Assembly: GCA_013813825.1 (NCBI GenBank)
Contig: JACCRA010000422.1
Coordinates: 1-5,911 of the forward strand
Length of the DNA stretch: 5,911 bases
From: Pyrinomonadaceae bacterium
GTDB lineage: Bacteria; Acidobacteriota; Blastocatellia; Pyrinomonadales; Pyrinomonadaceae
Direction of reading: 5' to 3'
Positions within the stretch are counted from its first letter, which is position 1; each line of letters begins with the position of its first letter. Shown here piece after piece: positions 1-5,317 of this stretch. The position numbers were made by a program, and so were the translations under genes. The notes beneath the pieces were generated by a model that saw nothing but the letters and a program-made list of their open reading frames with translations, was not told the origin of the DNA and searched no databases.

Positions 1-1516
1 GGTGCGTGGGGCCGTCTTCGCCGACGCCGATGGAATCGTGCGTGAAAATGTGGATGGTCGGGATTTCCATGATCGCGCTCAGACGAATCGACGGGCGCGA
101 GTAGTCCGAGAAGATCATGAAGCCCGATCCGTAGGGGCGAATCTTCGAGAGGGCGAGGCCGTTCAAAATCGCCGACATCGAGTGCTCGCGAATGCCGAAG
201 TGGAAATTCCGCCCGCCATACCAACGTTTTTTGTCGGGTTGATTTTCCCCTGTGAAGTCGCCCGCGCCGTCGAAAGTCAAGCGGGTTTTGGTTGAAGGCG
301 CGAGGTCAGCGGAGCCGCCGATCAACCACGGGACGTTTTTGGCGATGGCATTGAGCACTTTGCCCGAAGCGTCGCGGCCGGCCACGCCTTTCGGATCAAC
401 GTCGAATGTCGGGATGTCCTTGTCCCAGCCTTCAGGCAGTTCGCGTTTTTGCATCCGGACGAGTTGATCGGCCAGTTCGGGATTAGCCTGACGATATTCG
501 TCGAGTTTGGCAAACCAAGCGTCACGCGCCTCTTTGCCGCGCGCGCCGATACCGTCGCGAAAATGCTCGCGGACGCCGTCGGGCACGAGAAACTTTTCGT
601 CCTCCGGCCAGCCGTAGTTGCGCTTGGTTAATTTGATCTCTTCATCGCCGAGCGGCTCGCCATGCGCGGCATGGGTGTCCTGTTTGTTCGGCGCGCCCCA
701 CGCGATATGGCTATCGACGATCAGCAGCGTCGGGCGGTCTTGCTCTTTGCGCGCCACTTGAAACGCGCGTCTCAGCGTTTCGAGATCGTTGGCGTCGCCG
801 ACGCGCGTGACGTTCCAGCCGTAGCCGATAAAGCGCGTCGCCACGTCCTCGGAGAACGCCCAAGAAGTGTTGCCCTCAATCGTGATCTTGTTGTTGTCGT
901 AAATCCAGCAGAGGTTGTCGAGTTTGAGGTGGGCGGCAAGCGAAGCGGCTTCGTGCGAAATGCCTTCCATCATGCAGCCGTCACCGCACAGCGCATAGAC
1001 GTTGTAATCGAACATCTCGAAGCCGTCGCGGTTGAAGTAGGCGGCCTGCCACTTCGAGGCGATTGCCATGCCGACGCTCGTTGCGATGCCTTGTCCGAGC
1101 GGCCCTGTCGTCGTCTCGATGCCGGAAGTCCAGCGATATTCGGGGTGGCCGGGACACTTGCTGTCGAGTTGGCGAAAACTCTTGATGTCGTCGAGACTGA
1201 CCGAAACCTCGCCGGTCTTCTCATACTTCGAGTTGACGGCTTTCACGCCCGTCAGGTGCAACATGCTGTAGAGCAGCATCGAGGCGTGCCCCATCGAGAG
1301 GACGAAGCGGTCGCGATTCGGCCAGATCGGGTCTTCGGGATCGAAGCGCAGGATTTCGTTCCATAACAGGTAGGCGACCGGGGCCATCGCCATCGGCGTG
1401 CCGGGGTGGCCGGAGTTGGCCGCTTGGACGGCGTCCATTGAGAGCGTGCGGATGGTGTTGATGGCGAGCGTATCGAGTTGGGGGGCGGGTTGCGGTGCTG
1501 CAACAGAGGCTTCCAT
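1..1516 (-). CDS. tkt: Transketolase, N-terminal 505 residues (C-terminus beyond left edge)
   Basis: Thiamine-diphosphate (ThDP) enzyme that moves two-carbon ketol units between sugar phosphates in the cytoplasmic pentose phosphate pathway. The frame is open from ATG at 1516 to the left edge. The ThDP-binding domain shows SGHPGTPM (His37), SMGHASMLLY (His77), PGHPE (His124), TTTGPLGQG (134-143), the metal/ThDP motif GDG at 178-180 with DNN at 207-209, and THAAHG (His282/His285). The second, pyrimidine-binding domain follows, with the catalytic glutamate in FGIREHSM (Glu444) and the transketolase signature GVGEDGPTH at the very edge. The family is usually about 660-690 residues, so roughly the last quarter is missing here. 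The start is supported by GAGGAG 11 bases upstream. DXP synthase and E1 dehydrogenases share the fold, but THAAHG plus GEDGPTH argue for true transketolase. No frameshift or missing catalytic residue is seen. Confidence 0.97.
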   Translation of the reverse strand, partial: MEASVAAPQPAPQLDTLAINTIRTLSMDAVQAANSGHPGTPMAMAPVAYLLWNEILRFDPEDPIWPNRDRFVLSMGHASMLLYSMLHLTGVKAVNSKYEKTGEVSVSLDDIKSFRQLDSKCPGHPEYRWTSGIETTTGPLGQGIATSVGMAIASKWQAAYFNRDGFEMFDYNVYALCGDGCMMEGISHEAASLAAHLKLDNLCWIYDNNKITIEGNTSWAFSEDVATRFIGYGWNVTRVGDANDLETLRRAFQVARKEQDRPTLLIVDSHIAWGAPNKQDTHAAHGEPLGDEEIKLTKRNYGWPEDEKFLVPDGVREHFRDGIGARGKEARDAWFAKLDEYRQANPELADQLVRMQKRELPEGWDKDIPTFDVDPKGVAGRDASGKVLNAIAKNVPWLIGGSADLAPSTKTRLTFDGAGDFTGENQPDKKRWYGGRNFHFGIREHSMSAILNGLALSKIRPYGSGFMIFSDYSRPSIRLSAIMEIPTIHIFTHDSIGVGEDGPTH

Positions 1517-1527
1517 AAGTAGTTTAG

Positions 1528-1533
1528 CTCCTC
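1528..1533 (-). promoter_or_regulatory. Ribosome binding site of transketolase
   Basis: GAGGAG on the minus strand lies 11 bases before the ATG at 1516. It is the only good Shine-Dalgarno match nearby and supports that start. Confidence 0.7.
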
Positions 1534-1937
1534 GCGATTAAAATTGGGGATCGACGGAACGCCGCCGGCCTGATGCGGCGTTGATTTCGCGGTCAGCCGC
1601 ATGACAATCGGGCGAACACAAACGCGACGAGGCCATGCGGGGGCGTGGATCGGGCAGCAAAAAGCAGTTTCCGGCGAGACGGGCAGCCACAACCACCCCG
1701 GCCGAACGACTCCGGAGGGTGTCGGAAAACTACCTTCAAACTAATTTCAGAGAACGAAAAAACTAAGACGAGCGGCTGCGAGAAAACACCGCGCAAGCTG
1801 TATGTCTATTGCTGAGTTCCTAGCTTGATCACGCTTGAGACGGCTTACGAACGCCATTCCGTCCAGCGAAAGTGGCGGGATACTAGCACAGAAGTTTTGT
1901 CTCGTCCATAACCATGCTCTTAATTCCCCCCCGGACG
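1534..1937. other. Non-coding stretch upstream of transketolase
   Basis: About 400 bases between the transketolase Shine-Dalgarno site and the terminator of the gene to the right. Open frames in it have no recognisable protein features and no good ribosome binding sites. It should hold the transketolase promoter, because a strong terminator separates the two minus-strand genes, but I could not find a convincing -35/-10 pair. Apart from the hairpin at 1558-1582 and an 8-bp CTCCGGAG palindrome near 1710, I see no tRNA, riboswitch or repeat. Confidence 0.6.
1558..1582 (-). promoter_or_regulatory. Hairpin in the transketolase leader
   Basis: Perfect 8-bp inverted repeat (AACGCCGC / GCGGCGTT) around a 9-base loop, ending 41 bases before the transketolase ATG. 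On the minus strand it is not directly followed by a T run (a short TTTT comes about 11 bases later), so it is a weak terminator candidate. It could be a leader structure or a chance GC-rich repeat. I recognise no known riboswitch around it. Confidence 0.35.
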
Positions 1938-1981
1938 AAAAAAAACGAGCGCGGAATCCTGAACTGAGCAGGATTCCGCGC
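1938..1981 (-). terminator. Rho-independent terminator of the secreted-protein gene
   Basis: Perfect 13-bp stem (arms 1949-1961 and 1969-1981) with a 7-base loop. On the minus strand it is followed after three bases by a run of eight T (1945 down to 1938). It lies 36 bases after the stop codon at 2018. Stem, spacing and T run all fit an intrinsic terminator in that orientation. On the plus strand no T run follows, so it is not bidirectional. Confidence 0.9.
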
Positions 1982-2017
1982 GTGATCGAGCGGAGATGGA
2001 AAGTGATAATAGAAGTT

Positions 2018-2923
2018 CTACGGATTAGCCGCCGACTGTGCATTCTGGAAGTAAGAGTCATCCATCTTGATACCATAGGTGACGGTGAGGACGCGCGCCT
2101 CTTCAATTTGCCGGCCGTTGGCGTAGAGCACCGAGCGGTATGGCACCAGAGTGTTCTGCGCGTAACGGTATTCATGAAACGTGCGCTTGAATTTCACCGG
2201 TTCGCTCCCGGCCGTTGGCGGCTGCTCATATTCGAGCCAGAGGATACGGCCTTTGGCGGAACTGATGTAATAGCGCGTCCGGTTTTTCACCGCCTTGTCC
2301 GTCAACTCCAATATCCACATGTCAATGTTCTTCTGCTTATCTTTACCGACGAAAGTAACGGTCGAACCATTCTCTTTATAGCGGAGTAGCGCGTCGATGC
2401 CGTGTTCCGAACGGGAGCGGAAGTCTGTTTCTGTCTCCTGCCGCGGCGTGAAAGGCGTGTTGTTAATGACGCCCCAGATTTTGCCCTCGTTGAAGACGAG
2501 CGCGTATTCCACCGTCGGCGATTTCTGTTCGAGGCGAATCTTGTCTTTGGTCGAATCGGCACCGCGCACGAAACGCTGCTGGTAGCTGATCTCTTCGGTA
2601 CGGCCGTCCTCAAGGGCGCGCGTCACGCGGCCAATCTCAACGCCGTTACGCCTGATCTGCTCCATCACGGGACGTGTGCCGTAAATAAACACCACCGACT
2701 CCGCGATCTGCTCAGCGGTCGGGTTATTCGGATCGAATTTCTTATCTTTAATGGGAGCCGCCGCAGGAGCCGGGGGAGCGGACGGAGACGGAGACGCGGA
2801 CGGGGACGGAGCAGGCGCAGTCTGCGCCCAAACAGGCGAGAGGCCAGCCGTCGCCGCCAGCAGCAACAGACCGCCCAGCATAGAAATATAAAAGCGTCGC
2901 AACACTCTGAATTTCTCCTTCAT
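2018..2923 (-). CDS. Exported protein of unknown function, LolA-like beta-rich fold suspected
   Basis: 301 residues. The N-terminus is a Sec signal peptide: basic start (KEKFRVLRR), a hydrophobic core at about 11-28 (Leu/Ala rich), and a likely cleavage at VWA|Q after residue 33. There is no lipobox cysteine, so it is probably periplasmic or secreted rather than a lipoprotein. Residues 35-57 form a Pro/Ala/Ser linker. The rest, about 60-301, has alternating short strands (for example VEYALVFNEGKIWGVINN and DMWILELTDK), which recall the outer membrane lipoprotein-sorting (LolA/LolB-like) group; this is a fold impression, not a motif match. No catalytic motif is seen. The gene stands alone, with its own terminator 36 bases downstream and the divergent ATP-grasp gene upstream. 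The ATG at 2923 has GGAAG 10 bases upstream, but an internal GTG at 2905 has a better Shine-Dalgarno site, so the true start may be six codons later. Confidence 0.88.
   Translation of the reverse strand: MKEKFRVLRRFYISMLGGLLLLAATAGLSPVWAQTAPAPSPSASPSPSAPPAPAAAPIKDKKFDPNNPTAEQIAESVVFIYGTRPVMEQIRRNGVEIGRVTRALEDGRTEEISYQQRFVRGADSTKDKIRLEQKSPTVEYALVFNEGKIWGVINNTPFTPRQETETDFRSRSEHGIDALLRYKENGSTVTFVGKDKQKNIDMWILELTDKAVKNRTRYYISSAKGRILWLEYEQPPTAGSEPVKFKRTFHEYRYAQNTLVPYRSVLYANGRQIEEARVLTVTYGIKMDDSYFQNAQSAANP
2781..2810 (-). repeat. Coding hexanucleotide repeat (Pro-Ser dipeptides)
   Basis: Five consecutive imperfect hexamers, GACGGA on the plus strand with one or two changes per unit, encode the Pro-Ser rich part of the linker in the secreted protein. 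Repeats of this kind can change copy number in frame, altering only linker length. Confidence 0.65.
2915..2920 (-). promoter_or_regulatory. Strong internal Shine-Dalgarno site inside the first codons of the secreted-protein gene
   Basis: AAGGAG on the minus strand overlaps codons 2-3 of the annotated frame and sits 9 bases before an in-frame GTG (2903-2905). A protein starting there would read MLRRFYISML and still have a complete signal peptide. It could mark the true start, or just be Lys-Glu codons (AAG GAG). Confidence 0.45.
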
Positions 2924-2983
2924 GATTTATTATCTTCCGCGAACGCCGCCGGGAAAAGAGGCCGGCTCTTAAGGATGCGCCAG

Positions 2984-2989
2984 ACTATA
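2984..2989 (-). promoter_or_regulatory. Possible -10 element for the secreted-protein gene
   Basis: TATAGT on the minus strand, in an AT-rich patch of otherwise GC-rich DNA, about 60 bases before the start codon. No good -35 is found 16-18 bases further upstream, so this is a weak call. An ACAATTGT palindrome lies directly beside it (2992-2999) and could be an operator half. Confidence 0.3.
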
Positions 2990-3083
2990 ACACAATTGTT
3001 AAACAAAATGGACGCCGGGAAATTGGCTTGCAGGTCTCCAGTTATTGATGCTAAATCCATGTCACACAGATGCCTAGCGTAGA

Positions 3084-3112
3084 TTGACAAGCCGGCTGAT
3101 GGCATGTAGAGT
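3084..3112 (+). promoter_or_regulatory. Sigma70-type promoter for the ATP-grasp gene
   Basis: Perfect -35 TTGACA (3084-3089), a 17-base spacer, and -10 TAGAGT (3107-3112, four of six consensus positions). It predicts a transcript starting near 3119 and a leader of about 115 bases before the GTG at 3235. No other plus-strand candidate in the 2924-3234 region is as good. Confidence 0.6.
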
Positions 3113-3234
3113 GCACGGTTTTCCGAAGAGCAGCGACATGTGACAGGCGATAAGTGACGAGTAAAGGCTCTCTCAGATTTGTCCCTTGTCTCGCGTCATA
3201 AGTGATTGAATCAACTGAAAGGATAATAACTGTT
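3113..3234 (+). other. Leader region of the ATP-grasp gene
   Basis: About 120 bases between the predicted promoter and the start codon. It holds two copies of ATAAGTGA (3150-3157 and 3198-3205, 48 bases apart), a short palindrome TGATTGAATCA (3203-3213), and the Shine-Dalgarno AAAGGA at 3218-3223, 11 bases before GTG. I recognise no known riboswitch and no small gene. Confidence 0.4.
3218..3223 (+). promoter_or_regulatory. Ribosome binding site deciding the ATP-grasp start
   Basis: AAAGGA 11 bases before GTG 3235. This favours 3235 over the upstream in-frame GTG at 3202, which has no purine-rich site before it. Confidence 0.6.
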
Positions 3235-4470
3235 GTGAAGAAAGTAGGCATTTTGGTCGGCCGCGAGAAGTCGTTTCCCGATTCTCTGATCGAGCGCATC
3301 AACGAGCGAGGGCAGGGAGATGTCGTGGCCGAATTGGTAAAAGTCGGCGGTGTCCGCCTCGACGAAGGGCGCACTTACGATCTGATTCTCGATCGCATCT
3401 CGCACGAAATTCCCTTCTATCGCGGGTTCCTGAAGCGCGCCGCCCTTGAAGGCACGGTCATTATTAACAACCCGTTCTGGTGGTCGGCTGACGACAAATT
3501 TTTTAATTACTCGCTGGCGACCAAGCTTGGCATTGCCATCCCGCGCACTGTTCTCTTGCCGCAGAAGGACTACATTGAAAGCATCAACAACGAGAGCTTA
3601 CGTAATCTGGAGTTCCCCCTCGACTGGCAGGGCATTGTCGATTACGTCGGCATGCCGGCGATCATCAAGCCGTTTGACGGCGGCGGCTGGAAAAACGTGT
3701 CGCGCGTCAACTCGCTCGAAGAGTTATGGAAGGTTTACGACACGACGGGCACGCTCTGCATGACCTTGCAAGAATTCATCCACTTCGACCAGTTCGTGCG
3801 CTGCTACTGCATCGGACAGGAGGAAGTGATGATCATGCCTTACGATCCGCGCAAGCAATACTTGTCCGGCGAGCAGTACATTAACGACCCCACTTACCTG
3901 TCGCCCGAACTGGCTGAGCGCGTCACGAACGATGTCCGCACGCTGTGCCGCGCGCTCGGTTACGATCTCAACACCGTCGAGTTCGCGATCAAGGACGGTA
4001 TCCCTTACGCGATTGACTTCATGAACCCCGCCCCCGACGCCGAGCGCGTTTCAGTTGGCGACTTTTATCACAACTGGGTGACGGATAACGTCGTCAATTT
4101 TATCTACCAGCGCCTCGAACAGCCACAGGCTCAACCGCGCTACCGCTGGGATGCGTTGCTGAACCCGGAACCGGTGGCTGAGACTGCGGGGCAGGCGCTT
4201 TCCGCCGTCGCCTCGGCGGCGGAACAAGCCGCGCGCACAATCATCCCGCAACCCGTGCGCGAGATACCGGCGGACATCGCGGCCGGCGTTAGCGAGTTGA
4301 TCAGCGACGCCGCCACCGCCGTCTCCGAATTTCTCGACAAAACGCCGGAGACGGAAGCCACTGCTTTATCTGAGGCAAAAAAGGCGCGCCCGTCGGCGAC
4401 CAAGCCGCCTAAAAAGGCGAGCGCCAAATCGACCACCCGCTCGAAGAAGTCGCCGCCACCGGAAGTTTAA
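3235..4470 (+). CDS. ATP-grasp domain protein (RimK/glutathione synthetase-like) with Lys-rich tail
   Basis: 411 residues. ATP-grasp enzymes use ATP to activate a carboxylate as an acyl phosphate and join it to an amine or thiol; the substrates here are unknown. Residues 1-110 form the Rossmann-like pre-ATP-grasp part (KKVGILVGREKSFPD, NNPFWWSADDK). The nucleotide-binding half follows, with IIKPFDGGGWKNV (Lys145, glycine loop 149-151), the hinge LQEFIHFDQFVR (Glu180), and the metal-binding end TVEFAIKDG (Glu249) and AIDFMNPAPD (Asp261, Asn264). The catalytic core ends near 300. Residues 302-381 are Ala-rich with two likely amphipathic helices, and 382-411 hold eight Lys and two Arg among 30 residues with much Pro and Ser. 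I chose GTG at 3235 because AAAGGA lies 11 bases before it; a GTG at 3202 in frame would add 11 residues but would have the Shine-Dalgarno site inside the gene. No partner ligase or peptidase gene is adjacent to reveal the substrate. Confidence 0.88.
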   Translation: MKKVGILVGREKSFPDSLIERINERGQGDVVAELVKVGGVRLDEGRTYDLILDRISHEIPFYRGFLKRAALEGTVIINNPFWWSADDKFFNYSLATKLGIAIPRTVLLPQKDYIESINNESLRNLEFPLDWQGIVDYVGMPAIIKPFDGGGWKNVSRVNSLEELWKVYDTTGTLCMTLQEFIHFDQFVRCYCIGQEEVMIMPYDPRKQYLSGEQYINDPTYLSPELAERVTNDVRTLCRALGYDLNTVEFAIKDGIPYAIDFMNPAPDAERVSVGDFYHNWVTDNVVNFIYQRLEQPQAQPRYRWDALLNPEPVAETAGQALSAVASAAEQAARTIIPQPVREIPADIAAGVSELISDAATAVSEFLDKTPETEATALSEAKKARPSATKPPKKASAKSTTRSKKSPPPEV

Positions 4471-4497
4471 CTTTGAGGGGCGAAAAATCTCACACCG

Positions 4498-4525
4498 GTC
4501 TATCCTCCTCAAAGTGGCGATAGAC
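4498..4525 (+). terminator. Weak stem-loop after the ATP-grasp gene
   Basis: A 7-bp inverted repeat (GTCTATC / GATAGAC) with a 14-base loop, followed by only TTT. A competing 8-bp repeat (CTTTGAGG at 4471-4478, CCTCAAAG at 4507-4514) overlaps it, so the two structures exclude each other. It may slow or end transcription, but the T run is poor. Confidence 0.3.
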
Positions 4526-4539
4526 TTTAGGAAAAACAA

Positions 4540-4639
4540 TTAGACAGGATTGACAAGATTAACAGGATGAAATAGAAGCCAAGCCACGCTGGCTTGCTTT
4601 GTTGCTGCCCCTCTGGTTAATCCTGTTAATCCTGTCTAA
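4540..4639. repeat. Imperfect palindrome built of 9-bp units (dispersed-repeat type)
   Basis: Two 24-base arms (4540-4563 and 4616-4639) are inverted copies with two mismatches, separated by 52 bases. Each arm is itself a tandem of 9-mers. The left arm reads GACAGGATT, GACAAGATT, AACAGGATG (4543-4569). The right arm, on the minus strand, reads GACAGGATT, AACAGGATT, then decays. The centre contains a separate hairpin, CAAGCCA / TGGCTTG (4580-4586 and 4590-4596, loop CGC). I recall ACAGGATTAACAGGAT-like strings as common intergenic repeats in several phyla, but could not check this. It lies between two same-strand genes and has no coding capacity. No target-site duplication is obvious. Confidence 0.8.
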
Positions 4640-4695
4640 GAACTTTTCTTGAATTCTATGAGACCTGTTTGCTGTCCTGACTGAATCATCACCCG

Positions 4696-5244
4696 ATGCC
4701 TGAAATTTTCGTTAGCACCGATGTCGAAACGGACGGCCCCGTTCCCGGCCCGCATTCGATGTTAAGTTTCGCATCAGCCGCATATCTCGCCGACAAATCT
4801 CTGCTCGCTACTTTTTCCGCGAATCTCGAAACGCTGCCCGGAGCCAGCGGCCACCCGCAGACGATGGCATGGTGGCGGACAGAACCGGCGGCGTGGGCGG
4901 CCAGCCGCGAAAGTCAGCAAGCGCCTGAGCGGGCGATGAGGGATTATGTGACGTGGCTCAAAGCTCTGCCCGGCACGCCCGTCTTCGTCGGCTATCCGGT
5001 CGTTTTCGACTACATGTTCGTCCAGTGGTATCTCCACAAATTCGCTGGCGAAAGTCCCTTCTCCTTCGTCGCCCTTGACATCAAATCTTACGCTATGGCG
5101 CTGCTCAAAATGGATTTTCACGCGGTGGTCAAATCAAACATGCCCCACCACTGGTTCGACGCTCTCCCGCACACGCACAAAGCACTGGACGACGCCATCG
5201 AACAAGGCGTGCTTTTTTGCAACATGCTGGCGGATAATAAATAG
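4696..5244 (+). CDS. DEDDh 3'-5' exonuclease (RNase T/DnaQ superfamily)
   Basis: 182 residues, a single exonuclease domain with no extra parts. The DEDDh motifs are complete: Exo I STDVETDG (Asp9, Glu11), Exo [13 protein letters not shown] (Asp105), and Exo III HKALDDA (His161, Asp166, spacing H-x4-D). Two metal ions held by these acids remove nucleotides from the 3' end. The substrate is not evident: small stand-alone members include RNase T-like and Rv2179c-like exoribonucleases as well as DNA proofreading subunits. The divergent middle and the absence of a polymerase partner favour an RNA or small-nucleic-acid role, which is inference. ATG 4696 is the only ATG before the in-frame stop at 4678, yet no Shine-Dalgarno site precedes it. 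The gene ends 73 bases from the convergent caspase-like gene. Confidence 0.9.
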   Translation: MPEIFVSTDVETDGPVPGPHSMLSFASAAYLADKSLLATFSANLETLPGASGHPQTMAWWRTEPAAWAASRESQQAPERAMRDYVTWLKALPGTPVFVGYPVVFDYMFVQWYLHKFAGESPFSFVALDIKSYAMALLKMDFHAVVKSNMPHHWFDALPHTHKALDDAIEQGVLFCNMLADNK

Positions 5245-5317
5245 CCGGTGAAAGCAATCGCCACAGTCGGAAGCATGTCCCGTCGCCGCCACTACTGCCG
5301 GGCGCGTCCCCGATTCC
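5245..5317. other. Convergent intergenic gap
   Basis: 73 bases between two converging genes. No stem with a T run is visible in either direction, so termination here, if any, would not be of the simple intrinsic type. Confidence 0.4.

Noticed and set aside
662..1366. Plus-strand open frame of 234 codons opposite transketolase
   Set aside because: It lies antisense to well-conserved transketolase motifs; the composition is that of a reverse-frame shadow in GC-rich DNA and no domain is seen.
1252..1692. Minus-strand open frame of 146 codons overlapping the transketolase start
   Set aside because: It is in another frame over conserved transketolase sequence, with Arg/Pro/Ser-rich low-complexity translation; the transketolase frame is the real one.
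1593..1796. Minus-strand open frame of 67 codons in the non-coding stretch
   Set aside because: No Shine-Dalgarno site, no recognisable motif, and composition like a chance frame.
1835..2389. Plus-strand open frame of 184 codons
   Set aside because: It runs through the terminator hairpin and antisense to the secreted-protein gene; no domain or ribosome binding site.
2402..3082. Plus-strand open frame of 226 codons rich in Arg/Gly
   Set aside because: Antisense to the signal peptide and Pro/Ser linker of the secreted protein; the Arg/Gly runs are simply the complement of the hexamer repeat.
3150..3205. Two ATAAGTGA copies 48 bases apart as a possible regulator site pair
   Set aside because: Only two 8-base copies without symmetry; could easily be chance. 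Recorded within the leader entry only.
4540..4639. The inverted arms as a CRISPR array or insertion-sequence ends
   Set aside because: There is only one pair of arms in inverted orientation, no spacers, no transposase and no room for one.
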